Assembly: GCA_030770535.1 (NCBI GenBank)
Contig: JASVEC010000003.1
Coordinates: forward strand, 1,240,001 to 1,304,000
Direction of reading: 5' to 3'
Source: Batkoa obscura
Lineage: Eukaryota; Entomophthoromycota; Entomophthoromycetes; Entomophthorales; Batkoaceae
DNA: 64,000 bases
This document shows, in pieces, positions 10,262 through 21,905 of this stretch. The position numbers and the translations under genes are program-made. The notes below the pieces were generated by a model. The model saw only the letters and a list, made by a program, of their open reading frames with translations. It did not search any database and was not told the origin of the DNA. The number at the start of each line of letters is the position of its first letter. The stretch's first letter is position 1.

Positions 10262-11476
10262 TTACATTGATTTATAAAATAAAACATCTCCTTCATCTTC
10301 TACAAACAAACAATTTCTTGCAGATCTATACAAAGATAAATGAAGTGGTGTCTTATCATAAAGATAATATTGATCCAATTTAACTTTAAGATATTTTGTA
10401 GCTTCAATTGCATTATAGAAGGGCATCCGGGGGAACAAATGATGAGCAACATGTGAATCATTAATATGATGGAGAGCAACATTAAGAAACCAACCATAAT
10501 CACGATCAACAGTAGTTAAGCAACCTCTAACATAGTTCCATTCCTTTGGATTATAGTGGGGTAAATAAACATCCGTATGTTGTAAAAGGGTGATGATTAC
10601 TACCCAAGCGTTACAAACAAGATAGGGTATTGAATAATATCTAGTAACTGCCCAGAAGGAAGTTATTTTAATAAAATAAGCAATTACAAATAATGCTACC
10701 ATTAAACCAGCGTCTGAAAGTAAAACATCAAATGCTTGGTGTGGACGAAAAAGTGGAGATTTTGGATCGAAATGAGAAACATTCTGGTTATAACGTTTAC
10801 CAGAAGCATTGCATATAAGATAAGCGGGCAATCCAATTAGCAAAATTTTGATTAAGTATAAAACTGTATAGATTGGAGCTGATTTAACGGACCCATTTAT
10901 TGTATCATACAGCTTATTGTACTCACTCCTCGTAATTGGTACGTATCCTTGATCCTCATATAAATGAGCAGTATGAGCATGATGACGAGCATGAGAAATA
11001 GCCCAAGAGAAATATGGGATCAACAATGCACTGTGTAATACAAATCCAGTAAAATCATTAATAATTCTATAATCTGAGAATGCTTGATGACCACATTCAT
11101 GAGCAACAACCCATAGTGCAGTCAAGAATACACCTTGGAAAAACCAATACAATGGCCATAAAATCAATTGAATAATAAACGAAAAAGTATTAAAGTAAGT
11201 TGCAATATAAAATAAACCGGAGCATATTAATAAATCAGTCAATAGGTAAAGAGAATATTTAACTGTAGAGCGCTTGAACAAATGAGATGGTATACTATCA
11301 CGCAATTCCTTCATTGTGAAATTTGGCGGTGTATAGTTTTTATGATAGAACTCAATGCCTTCATTACTAGCTATATAGCTTAAATCATTTGCTTTGAATA
11401 CATTGTCTTTCAAATTGTTATAGTGTATTGAATCAATTTTTTTATTGCTATAATTAATTATTTCTGGTGGAGACAT
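10262..11476 (-). CDS. Delta-12 (oleate) fatty acid desaturase, FAD2-like
   Basis: A 404-residue single-exon membrane desaturase. The three di-iron histidine boxes are HECGH (126-130), HARHH (162-166) and HVAHH (342-346). LRDSIPSHLFKRS (59-71) precedes the first membrane segment, as is usual for FAD2-type enzymes. Hydrophobic spans lie at about 73-95, 98-122, 205-222, 250-275 and 283-300. The family introduces a second double bond into oleoyl chains in the endoplasmic reticulum, giving linoleate. Length and box spacing fit delta-12 enzymes, and an omega-3 desaturase is the main alternative. It ends about 340 bp from the convergent CqsA-like gene, and both act on acyl chains. Confidence 0.9.
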   Translation of the reverse strand: MSPPEIINYSNKKIDSIHYNNLKDNVFKANDLSYIASNEGIEFYHKNYTPPNFTMKELRDSIPSHLFKRSTVKYSLYLLTDLLICSGLFYIATYFNTFSFIIQLILWPLYWFFQGVFLTALWVVAHECGHQAFSDYRIINDFTGFVLHSALLIPYFSWAISHARHHAHTAHLYEDQGYVPITRSEYNKLYDTINGSVKSAPIYTVLYLIKILLIGLPAYLICNASGKRYNQNVSHFDPKSPLFRPHQAFDVLLSDAGLMVALFVIAYFIKITSFWAVTRYYSIPYLVCNAWVVIITLLQHTDVYLPHYNPKEWNYVRGCLTTVDRDYGWFLNVALHHINDSHVAHHLFPRMPFYNAIEATKYLKVKLDQYYLYDKTPLHLSLYRSARNCLFVEDEGDVLFYKSM

Positions 11477-12190
11477 TATTCTATTAAAAACTTTTTATAG
11501 ATTTTGTTTTTAATTTATACCTTCTCATATTCTAATTTTCCTTTTTTAGTGTGTATTCAGGAATATATAAGCAATGATATTATTACGAAATCATTTACAT
11601 CAACGATGATCTGAAACATGAACTACTTTTTCCTCCCCTTTTTCTGAAATCAAGTTTAATTGAGGGTGTTTTTTTAATTTAATTACTTTTTCTACTCTTC
11701 ACCTTATTAAGGGAGGTCTCGGGTAACTACTCCAAAAATTAGTTTAACCTTGAATAAAATTCGTCTATGATTCTACAGGAACTTTAACTAAACAAAGTAG
11801 TTTTGAATAAAATTTCAAGAATACTCTACATTCAATTTATTATAAAGCTTAATTTATCCTAAAACAAAACAGCTTTTATTGGCTATTTGATAATATTGGA
11901 CCTAGAATATTAAAATACAAAATACAAAAAATAATAAAATGATGAAAAATCAATTAAACTTTAGTTTTTATAAATTTTGCAATAAAAAAGTGAAATAGTA
12001 AATTTTAAAATTTATTTATTTATTTATTTAAAATTTTACTTAGTAATTAAACAAAAAGTAATTAAAACATTTATTTCTAAATGAAATTTCAATTTCAATT
12101 TTAATTATAATATTTAAAAATTAGTTTAAAAATTAGTTTGAATTTTATTTAGTTTAATTTTCAATAACGATTGTAAATCAAGCACCAAGT
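11477..12190. other. Upstream region of the desaturase gene, no gene seen
   Basis: Very AT-rich, with short runs of TTTA. The first few hundred bases should hold the desaturase promoter, but no clear element could be named. Confidence 0.4.
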
Positions 12191-12242
12191 GGGGGTGTCC
12201 GAATTGGTTTGATTTTTTATCCAATTTTTAAATATTTTATAT

Positions 12243-12436
12243 GGGGAAGTATTTTTTTAAGAATTTTACTAACAATCTTTCCACTCAAATGGGGATGTTT
12301 TTTGGTTTCATCACTTTTTCCATTTTTAAGCGCTATTCGAATGGAAAGGTTGTTAGTAAAATTCTTAAACAAAAAAATACTTCCCCAAATAGCGCTTAAA
12401 AAATGGAAAAAATAATGAAGCCAAAAGAAACACCCC
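12243..12436 (+). mobile_element. MITE family M, copy 4 (host of copy 5)
   Basis: Forward copy inserted in the 3' part of transposon copy 2. ATAT is duplicated around it when compared with the empty site in copy 1. It is split in its middle by copy 5. Confidence 0.85.
12291..12386 (-). mobile_element. MITE family M, copy 5 (inside copy 4)
   Basis: Reverse copy flanked by AAAT on both sides (12287-12290, 12387-12390). The target was the CAAATAGCGCT centre of copy 4. Confidence 0.85.
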
Positions 12437-12765
12437 ATATTTTAAAAACTTTGCTTAAAATTCTATGAAAATAAATTATTAAAAACCAAAAGTACCCAAC
12501 GCAGTTTTAAATTATTTTATTATAATTTATATTGTAAGTTAGCAGAATTTCTATTAAATTTAATACAAATTCCCAAATTAGCAAGGCTTTTACTAACATA
12601 GCCTATATATTAATATTAATCAAAGTTATAATATATAAATAAATGAATATTTCTATAGAACCTCATTAAGCAATATTTATTATTGACTGTTTTATATTCA
12701 ACATTGCAGATCTGCTATCAAATGAATAAATTATTTTAATGTTATAATTACATTATTAATATATC

Positions 12766-12907
12766 GCTAAGTTAATAAATAGCTGCATGGGAGGGAGTGG
12801 TTAGCCTTAAAACTACAATTAACCATCCCTATGTAACACAAGCAGTATAATAATAGTTTTTACTTATTATTACAACTACTTGCTCTTTGACTATTTATTA
12901 ACTTAGC
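12766..12907. repeat. 142-bp hairpin-ended segment, second copy
   Basis: Same 17-bp inverted ends as 5536-5677, at the equivalent position in transposon copy 2. It therefore predates the split of the two copies. Confidence 0.6.
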
Positions 12908-13104
12908 TATTAATAATTTAAGTAATATCAACATTTAATAATTGATTTCTATCATCTAACAAGCTACTTACTTGCTTACTAAATATTGAAACTTTTAAAT
13001 TCTCAGTTATTTTTGTAAGATAAGCTGGGGTTGATCTTTTAATTTTTCTATTCTCTATAGACTCTATAACTTTAATTGTAATTATATTGCTTTTTTTTTA
13101 TCTA

Positions 13105-13563
13105 TGTGAAAATTAATACTCAGTGGTCGGAGTTAAAAGCTACTCTTGCTTAATTAACTTGCCTTGAGTCGAACGATCTTAGTTTATGTAACTAACATAG
13201 ACTTGAATTAATAGGGATAATACGTAATAAACTACGAACTATGTAAAACAAATATAATAGGAGATACTACTGTATAATCTATGTAACATATTGTCAGAAA
13301 GACTTAGTGACTCTATTAATGGTACGGTATCAGGGAGTAATTCAGTTAAAAAGCCTCGAGTTGTCATATTGAAGAATCTCTTTTATACTCTTTGCAATAT
13401 GAAGTTAGAAATTCTCACAGCAAATCAAAACAAGGAACTCTGGATTGGTTATACCACATGATTTATGGTCAAATTGATTACAAGACTACAACTAGTTTTG
13501 TAAACAAGTTCAATGATTATTATGTTATAATTAATCCGAGAGCTGATAAACCAATATTTCACA
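13105..13563 (+). mobile_element. LTR-like element B4
   Basis: 459 bp, inserted near the 3' end of the copy 2 transposase in the opposite direction. TCTA is duplicated at 13101-13104 and 13564-13567, and the empty site is visible in copy 1 near 5325. Confidence 0.7.
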
Positions 13564-14472
13564 TCTATCAGATACTGGATAACAGTATAGTTTATTATCA
13601 TGTTTAATAAAATGTAAATACTTTTTAATACCTTGTATTTCTATTATTATTTTTACATCTTTGTTTCTTTCATACTTTTTAAAATTGTATTTGTTTTCCC
13701 ATTATTGACAGTTGAGTTATTAAATCTATTATTTTCACAAACAAAAATCTCAAATTTTGAAATTAATTGATCAATATCTTCTATTTTACCTAATGCTTCA
13801 AAACTATTTTTCCACTGTGAAAGATTTCCAAAATGCCCGTCAACTATACTTTCTCGATGATGCTCAGCAAAAAAATTAAAATCAATATTTAAACTACTAT
13901 TTATTTTATAAATTTCTTCAAATACATAATGTAAAAACTCTTGAGATTTAAAATGATATCCTGTATCTGCCCATATATTAATTTTTGTAAACTTTTTAAA
14001 TAAAGGCTCTTTAGATATTAAATCAATCAAACAATCTCCTGCATATGCTGAATCATGATTTAATATTTCAGATAAATAATCAAAATAAACTTTGCCTATT
14101 GTTTTATCATTTTTTAAATATAAAACGCCAAACCCTAATACTGATATAGCTTGTTTATTATAATGATCTAAATTTATTGGATCTGGTCTTGTTCCTATTT
14201 CCATATTTTGTTTAAAGTCTAAAATTATTATACAACTTCTATTATTTAATTTTTCAATAGTTTCATTAAGTATGTTTTTTTGAGTATCAACACAAAATTC
14301 ATGTAATTTATATAACCTTTTTTCTTTATTAAAAGATTCTTCTATCTCTGCTTTATTTTTTGTTGCTGTATTTATTTTATTTTCAAATAACTTTTTTCTA
14401 ACTGTATACTGGGCACATATATTACATAAATCTGTTTTTCTTGCTGGATTTTTAAAATTATTTGGTATATAT

Positions 14473-14935
14473 TGTGAAAGTTGATACTTAGTGGTCGAAG
14501 TTAAAAGCTACTCTTGCTTAATTAACTTGCCTTGAGTCGAAGGGTCTTAGTTTATGTAACTAACATAGACTTGAATTAATAGAAATAGTACGTAATAAGC
14601 TACGAATTATGTAAACAAATACAACGGAAGATACTACCGTAAAATCTATATCAGATGTTGTCAGAAAGACTTAGTGACTTTATTAATGATACGTTATCAG
14701 GGAGTAATCCAATTAAAAAGCCTCGAGTTATCATATTGAAGAATCTCTTTTATACTCCAATAAGTATGGATATTAAAACGAGAGGATGTTATTCCTTGCA
14801 ATATGAAGTTATAAATTCTCGCAGCAAATCAAAATAAGGGACTCTGACTTGATTGTGTTTGAACTTGAGAACACAGCAACTTAAGTGATTGTTGTGTTAT
14901 AATCAATTCGAGAGCTAATAAAGCAATATTTCACA
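14473..14935 (+). mobile_element. LTR-like element B5
   Basis: 463 bp, inserted in the middle of the copy 2 transposase. ATAT is duplicated at 14469-14472 and 14936-14939, and the empty site is in copy 1 near 3960. It resembles B3 more than B1 or B4. Confidence 0.7.
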
Positions 14936-15642
14936 ATATTTGAAAAATGTTGACCTAGCTACTGCTTTATCTTTTAAATCATTAAAATATTTACTGTATA
15001 TCATTCTTCTACTTTTATTTAATATATATATATACTATCTGACGAATATTTATCATCATTATTTTTTTATTGAATCTTGATGAAGTAGTTGAATTATCAA
15101 GTAAATATTGTATAATAATCTCAATTTGCTCATCTTTAATTTTTTTTGTATTTTTAATAATAGGTTGTAATGTTGGTGTTTTATTATTACTAATTATTTT
15201 TGAACAATCATATTGATTTCTACTTATGTTAAATCCAAAACTTTTACATTCATCAAAAGAATATACTGAGGCTATAGTTGATAATGCTACTTGTGGTTTT
15301 TATTTCCTGTTTCCTTTAAAGCACCAATTTTATACATTGCTTGGTTAAGTTTGTTGTTATTAATAGTAAAATTTAATAACATTTCTTTTCTTTTTTTTGT
15401 TTTATTGTAAAATTCCATAAACTCTGGGTTATTGTGAATAGTTGCTAAAATTGATGTAAATGAATTACAATGTTTATATAATATGCTTCTCCCTATCGTG
15501 TTGAAATTTTTAGAAATTCCATTTCGAAGTTTAGTCATAAAAGCTTGCATTTTGTTTTTATTTTAGCAAAAAATAAAGCCAAATAATTATATATTTATAT
15601 TTTATATATCTATTAGACATTTAATAAAAAAATACAAAACAC

Positions 15643-15999
15643 CGTGAAATATCGCTTCATCAGCTCTATGATTGATTATCATACAATAATCATTTGACTT
15701 ATTTACAAAACTAGTTGGAGTATAAAAGAGATTCTTCAATATAATAGCTCGAGGCTTTTTAATTGAGTTATTCCCTGATATCGTACCTTTAATAAAGCCA
15801 CTAAGTCTTATAGTATTTTAGGTAGATTTTACAGTAGTATCTTGTGTTGTATTTGTTTTACATAGTTCGTAGCTTATTACGTATTATCCCTATTAATTCA
15901 AGTCTATGTTAGTTACATAAACTAAGACCGTTCGACTCAAGGCAAGTTAATCAACCAAAAACTGCTTTTGACTGCAATCACTGAGTACCAACTTTCACA
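15643..15999 (-). mobile_element. LTR-like element B6 (short form)
   Basis: 357 bp at the same position in copy 2 as B2 in copy 1. Its sequence, however, is almost identical to B7 and clearly different from B2. Confidence 0.6.
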
Positions 16000-16469
16000 A
16001 ACATACAATTAAAAAATAAAATAAATCTTTTAAGTTAAATTTGGCTAATCATACATTAAATACTTACAAATTTAGAACTTAATTTGGATTAATTTCTAGT
16101 TAAATTCTGAAACCAATTCGGACATCCCCAAGTGCTACTAAAATAATTGTTTTTTTACTTGATTTTAAAACAATTTATATTGAAATGTTTCTTTGTTTAG
16201 TTTTATCAATAGTTTTAAAAAATAAATTTGTTATACAAAGAATAAATAAAAAAATAAATTTAAATATTAAACAATAATTAAAAGCAAGTTCTTTTAGTTA
16301 ATAATATATTTAATTTTAAACTTTTAATACAAATATATATACTAAGATAAATTTAATATAATAATAAAATAGCTTTTATATTGGTTTGTATTCAAAAGGC
16401 ATATTTTAAACTTACAGAAGTGTTTTCATTTCGAATTCAAAGTCAAAAGTATGCTTTTCAAATACAAAT

Positions 16470-16826
16470 TGTAAAAGTTGGTACTCAGTGATTGCAGTCA
16501 AAAGCAGTTTTTGGTTGATTAACTTGCCTTGAGTCGAACGGTCTTAGTTTATGTAACTAACATAGACTTGAATTAATAGGGATAATACGTAATAAGCTAC
16601 GAACTATGTAAAACAAATACAATACAAGATACTACTGTAAAATCTACCTAAAATACTATAAGACTTAGTGGCTTTATTAAAGGTACGATATCAGGGAATA
16701 ACTCAATTAAAAAGCCTCGAGCTATTATATTGAAGAATCTCTTTTATACTCCAACTAGTTTTGTAAATAAGTCAAATGATTATTGTATGATAATCAATCA
16801 TAGAGCTGATGAAGCGATATTTCACA
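16470..16826 (+). mobile_element. LTR-like element B7 (short form)
   Basis: 357 bp, about 340 bp outside transposon copy 2 and inverted relative to B6, with only one or a few differences from it. The flanks AAAT and AAAG are an imperfect candidate duplication. Confidence 0.6.
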
Positions 16827-17096
16827 AAAGTATTAATTATTTCTTTTGTTTTACTTCTTTTTTGTTTATTCTTGTCAAGGGAAATTGAAAAAATCATCTT
16901 TAAACATTGAAACAAAAAACAGTACTTAGTGACTTTTTTAACTTGTCAACTAGTAAAGTGTAGCTAAGGATTCCATTAAAGCTATTTGAACAAATTCAAA
17001 AGGGGGTGGCTTTAAATTGGAAAAATCAAAGTTGAGTTAAGAAAATAAATTGAAAATTTCCAAAACATTCTAATCATTTTTTAGAAATCCAACTTC

Positions 17097-18994
17097 ATGA
17101 ATATATCACCAAAGAGTAAGTTATCCATATTTCTAATCAATAGTTAGTTGATTTTTTAAATAGAAGGAGTACGTAGTGAAATGGATAAAAAGCGCCGCCG
17201 CGTGGATAGTTTAGAACACGATATAAAATCTAAAATTGCCCACTTACAGTACATAAAAATAATCAATCCATCTCATTTCCCAGTATATCACAGTAAATAG
17301 CTATCCTAACAAAAGTATCTAGAAAATGTACTAACTATTAATCAGAATACTTAGCTTGGTGCGTGGAAATATTGGACCAAATAAAACATGACACTCTATC
17401 TGTATATAAAGACTACGATTACATTGAGCTATTAATAGATGCTTATAAACTTGAGCTGCTGACAATCGATAAAAACAGCAACGAAAATGTCCTCCACGCA
17501 ATCAAACCAGTTACTTTGTTAAAGCGACCAACTACAGGATATGGCATTTTTTTACAGACTGGTACAACTATCTACTTAAAATACATTAACTTGTACCAGA
17601 TGTGGTACACTTTCGAAGAAGTCAATGCTTTACTAACCAGCCCTAACCCTGATATGTCTTCCCATGCTTTTCTAGCTTTTTTAGCTTATTTCACTGGTTC
17701 GAATAGCAGTATGTTAACACATCAGGTATATAAAATTAGCTTAAAAAAAGCAAGGCAAGGGTTGATAAAAGCGTATGCTAGCCCTTCATTTAACAGTGTA
17801 ATCGGTTTATTATTTTTGAGCTTTATTTCAGCGTACAAATCTGATTCAGTTACAACTATACTTTATTTTAGTTCGGCTATAAGGATGGCGCAGGTGTTGG
17901 GGTATGATAAAATTGTAGAAGAGGATAAAGAAAAAGTAGAGTACGATAAAGAAATGAATGTGGAGAAAAAGGAAAGAATCGTAAAGTTATGGGACTCGTT
18001 ATCCTTGGTTTATTACATCTTTTCTACTATTCTTCCAGATATGCAAAGTCTTAATGTAAATTTTCGGCCAGTGAAAATCAATGTGCCAAAAAGCATTGGA
18101 GGTCGTCTAGATTTGGACAAAACTCATATGGTGAATGGAATAGAGATGAAAACAATTTTTTTAAATAAGAACTTCGAAAAGATATATAGTGAAAAAAAAG
18201 TAATTGAATCGTTTACAGAGATTGTATCACACATTCAAAAGGTTGAGCTAAATTATTCAAGATTAGATAGAATACATGAAATACCACATCATGAATTACA
18301 ATTACCAGAAGAAAAGTTCAATATTATATTAGCTAATATAGTGGGCCAGTTGATGCACAACCCATCGTTATATGATACAATGAAAAAAATAGAGTTAAAA
18401 GAACAAATACAAAATATGAAAACAATCCGGCAATTTTATGAATCCAATGTATTTAATTATCACTTAAATGCTTTTGCTAGCTTAGTATTAATATATTTGT
18501 ATTACCCTTCCGTCTTAGTTATTCCAAAACCTAAAAGGTTTTCAATCAATGAAACTATGGTTTTATACAAGTCTGCTCAATCGGTAGCAGAATTTTTCTT
18601 AATAATGAAGCGTAGTAATATCTTACAAACAAATGGTTTGAACCGTGGTACTTTTGCATGCGTTAGTTGTGACTTAGCTATTAACGATGGGTTTCATCTT
18701 AATTATGAATCCCCATATTATACCTCCATCATGTATGTAGTGTATGTCTATTTGTCATTTATCAGTGAAGAAGAATGGTTGTTAAACCAAGGATTTGGTA
18801 AAAGGTTGATGATTGAAGCAAAGGCTTATGTATTGAAACTGCTGAAATTATTGATGGCTACTTGTGACTCAAAATTGAAAAGCGAAAGGTTGGATTCAGT
18901 CAATACTATCAAGTTGATTAAAAAGAATTTGAACAATTATGTGGTAAACGAGGCGTTTTTATTGTCTATTAATAGATTATTGTGTAGAAAGTAG
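17097..18994 (+). CDS. Fungal-specific TF-like regulator without zinc cluster, paralogue A
   Basis: Three exons: 17097-17115 (19 nt, MNISPK), 17164-17292 (129 nt) and 17346-18994, giving 598 residues. The last exon has no ATG near its start, and both introns (48 and 53 bp) have GTAAG/GTAAAT donors and AG acceptors. Exon 2 encodes a basic stretch (VRSEMDKKRRRVDSLEHDI) and a short coiled coil, as in the linker that follows Zn2Cys6 clusters, but no cysteine cluster precedes it. Exon 3 carries the fungal TF middle homology region, with FSSAIRMAQVLGYDK and KLWDSLSLVYY, and later the family-typical PSVLVIPKPK and SFISEEEWLL. Such proteins regulate transcription in the nucleus. DNA binding without the cluster would need the basic region or a partner. 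A and B are convergent. The function is not recognised beyond this. Confidence 0.75.
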
Positions 18995-19597
18995 ATGAGA
19001 GTTATGTTTTGGGTAAATTGGGTAAATTGTTTATTTATTATAATAAAAATATTATAGGTACATACTAAGTATCCTTTGATGAGGGAATAGATGTAAAACA
19101 GTCAATTATTTATTAAAAAATAAAATGAATTCGAGTATTAAATTGTTTCAATGTAAATATATTTATTTTGGTCATTGATGATACACTCCTTGAAAGCATT
19201 AACTCACATTGATTAGCCGTCTTTTCGCAATAGAAATAACGTTATTGTTTTTGCCATTCCTTTAAGTATTTATCATGGCTACTGGTTTAAAAACTAATGC
19301 AGCTTACGTCAATCTTTATCTTAAGAAAGGTGCTAACTTAATTCAAAAATTGTGTTAATCGTTAATAAAAAGATTAAAACTTTTTAAAAGATAGACAAAT
19401 GCTATTAAAAATGTGCTAATTAATTTTGAAGTTAATAAATTTTATTAAAAATGATTCTAATACTAAAAAGTGATTTTTTCAAATAAGTAGTTATCATTTC
19501 CTTTACATCTGCCTTCAAAAGCACATTAAACAAAAAAGTTTCATATCAATAAATAAACAAATAAACATTTCACTAAGCGCATAGCCACTTTTATCTC
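18995..19597. other. 3' spacer between convergent paralogues A and B
   Basis: AT-rich, no gene seen. Confidence 0.5.
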
Positions 19598-21516
19598 TTA
19601 CCCAATAATATCCTTAATGGTCATCAACAACGTATCCTCAATTTCGTAATTTCCTAGATTCTCTTTAATAGATTTAACAGTATCCATTGAATCAAACCTC
19701 TCGTTTTTCAATCCAGAGTTACAGACACCCTTCAACAATTTCAATAATTTAAGCATATACGCTTTAGCTTCAATGACAAATTTTTGTCCAAACCCCTGAC
19801 TCAACAGCCATTCTTCTTCGCTAATAAATGATAAATAAACATATATTACATACATAATAGAGGTATAATATGGCGCTTCATAGTTGAACTGAAACCCATC
19901 GCTAGTAGCTAAAGCACATCTAGCGCATGCAAAAGCCCCACGGTTCAAACCATAAGTTTGTTGGATATTATTTTGGTTTACTATTAGATAGAATTCCGTT
20001 ACTGATTGAGCAGATTTGAATAAGAGCCTAGCTTCATTGATCGAAAACTGTTTAGGTTTTGGGACGACTAAAACAGAGGGATAGTATAGATAGATTAATA
20101 TTATATTAGTAAAGGCATTTAAATGATAGTTGAATACATTAGACTCATAAAATTTCTGGATTGTTTTTATGTTTTGCATTTGTTCCTTTAATTGTATTTT
20201 TTTCACTGCATCGGATAAAGACGGATTATATATTAATTGACTGGCTAAATTAGTCAACACAGTATTAAATTTCTCTTTTGGAAGCTGCAGTTCCTGGTGA
20301 GGTACTTCATTTAATTTATTCAATCTTAAATATTTTGATTTAACATTTTGAATATGTGCTACAATTTCAATGAATGACTCTGTCACTACCTTTTCAGCAT
20401 ATATCTTTTCAAGCCTACTATTTGAAAAAGTCGTCTTCATTTCCAAGCCATTTATCGCACTAGTTCTGCCTAGTTGCAAACCATCTATATCAGCTTTCGG
20501 TAACTTTATTTCTACTGGTTTAAAGTTAAAACTGAGACTTGGTATATTTGGAAACAAAGTTAAAAAATGGTAGTAAACCATTGATAGCGAGTTCCACAGC
20601 TTTATTTTCCTTTCTTCTTTTTCCATACCCTCGATAAAACTCCTATCTATACTCTTGTTGTAACCTAACATCCTCTTATCTTCTTCAACCCCCTCTTCTG
20701 CAATCTTATCATATCCCAGCAACTGCGCCATTCTTACAGCTGAGCTGAAATAACGTAATCCCATTGCAGAATCTGATTTATATCCTGAAATAAAGCTCAT
20801 AAACAGTAACCCAATCACATTATTAAAGGAGGGGTTTGCATATGCTTCTGTCAGTCCCTTCTTTGCTTTCTTTATATTTATTCTATAAATTTGCTGTGCT
20901 AGAATCCTATTGTTTGAAGCTGTAAAATAAGCCAATAAAGCTAAAAAGACATAGGAGGACATTTCAGAAGTATTTTTGGTTAATAAAGCATTAACTTCCT
21001 CAGGGGTGAACCACATTTGATATAAATCAATATATTTTAAATAAATAGTTGTACTAGTTTGTAGGAAAGTACCATAGCCAGTGGTTGGTTGTTTCAATAG
21101 ATTAATTGGCTCAACAATGTAGCTGAAGTTGGGGTTTTTGCTGATGTGCATTAGTTCATGTTTATAAGTATCTATTAATAATTCAATGTGATCGTAGTCT
21201 TCGAATACAGATATTGTGCCCTGCTTTAGTTGACTTAATACCTTGACACACCAAACCAAGTATCCTTAATTTTATATTTTAGTATTTTATTTTAAATGCT
21301 TTATCGAATTGGTTATTTACTGTGATATATTGATAGCTGTGATGGACTCACTTTTTGTAGATGTTGCAATTGGGTTATTATAGAGCTTACATTGTGCTCT
21401 AAATTGTTCATTCGATGCCGCTTTAAATCTATTCCACTGCGTAGTTTAGCTATGGGTCAGGGTTAATATGCATTGGTCGTAAAAATGGATGACTTACTTT
21501 TTGGTGGGGTGTTCAT
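19598..21516 (-). CDS. Fungal-specific TF-like regulator without zinc cluster, paralogue B
   Basis: Exons 21516-21498 (19 nt), 21449-21321 (129 nt) and 21264-19598, giving 604 residues. Exon 2 reads LRSGIDLKRHRMNNLEHNV, a less basic version of the family motif. The second intron ends at TTAAG before the RYLVWC codons. The middle homology region has FSSAVRMAQLLGYDK and KLWNSLSMVYYHF. The C-terminal part keeps NRGAFACARCALAT, a CxxC pair shared with paralogues A, D, E and F but missing from C. It is divergent from C across 389 bp, so the two may share a promoter. Confidence 0.75.
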
Positions 21517-21905
21517 GATGCTGGGTTTTAAGATAAATTGAACTAAAAAAAGCTAAATTGTTAGCATTATTTTTAACCTCAATTGATTGATTTTATACAA
21601 CTTGATTGCAATAATTACTGTTTTTACAGCTAATTTAAGTAAAATGCGACCAGTTTAGCGATGGTTTTTATAATTAAAGAGTTTGTTTGAATTTTTTAAG
21701 GCCTGATCCTCAGATTTTAGCTTAATTATAGCTAAATATTTAAGAATAAATAAACAGTTTATTAGTTTATAGAAGAAATGAAATAACAGTAAACTCTATC
21801 TTTTTTCTCTAAAGTTTATCCAATAAAATGACATAATTATTACGTCTCATAAAAACGAGAAAATAAACTTAACCCATTTTAATTTATTTAAAATCCAATT
21901 TCAAC
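21517..21905. promoter_or_regulatory. Divergent promoter region of paralogues B and C
   Basis: A 389-bp AT-rich spacer between two divergent starts. The side next to C ends AAATCCAATTTCA directly before the ATG; most paralogues have a similar pre-start sequence. No TATA box or operator could be assigned with confidence. Confidence 0.45.

Larger units (their letters stand above)
12918..15550 (-). pseudogene. DDE transposase of copy 2, multiply interrupted
   Basis: Starts at MQAFMTKLRNG (15550) and ends at the same C-terminal stop as in copy 1 (12918). The frame is lost after about 85 codons near 15290, where one base of an AACC/CAAC run is missing relative to copy 1. It is then split by B5 (14473-14935) and B4 (13105-13563). 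The stretch 14204-13741 is identical at protein level to copy 1 through the DTGYHF and DGHFG motifs. Neither copy in this window can make transposase. Confidence 0.75.
12191..16129 (-). mobile_element. DDE DNA transposon, copy 2 (nested insertions)
   Basis: Inverted copy of the 2721-6058 element, with the same terminal repeats and the 4-bp duplication AAGT (12187-12190, 16130-16133). It carries a MITE that itself contains a MITE (12243-12436), elements B4 and B5, which are absent from copy 1, element B6 at the site of B2, and the 142-bp hairpin segment. The right terminus reads GGGGATGTC where the left reads GGGGGTGTC. Confidence 0.85.

Noticed and set aside
12209-12438. Overlapping frames on both strands
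   Set aside because: Both are translations of the nested MITEs.
13392-13607. 71-codon frame in transposon copy 2
   Set aside because: Lies in element B4 and its flank; no protein signature.
14655-14837. 60-codon frame in element B5
   Set aside because: Falls wholly inside the repeat; other copies of the family do not keep it open.
17355-18994. The TTAG at 17351-17354 as exon 3 acceptor in paralogue A (and its equivalents in other copies)
   Set aside because: B, C and G lack an AG at this spot, while all copies have one 9 nt upstream that keeps frame and gives the conserved YLAWC; the upstream site is therefore preferred.
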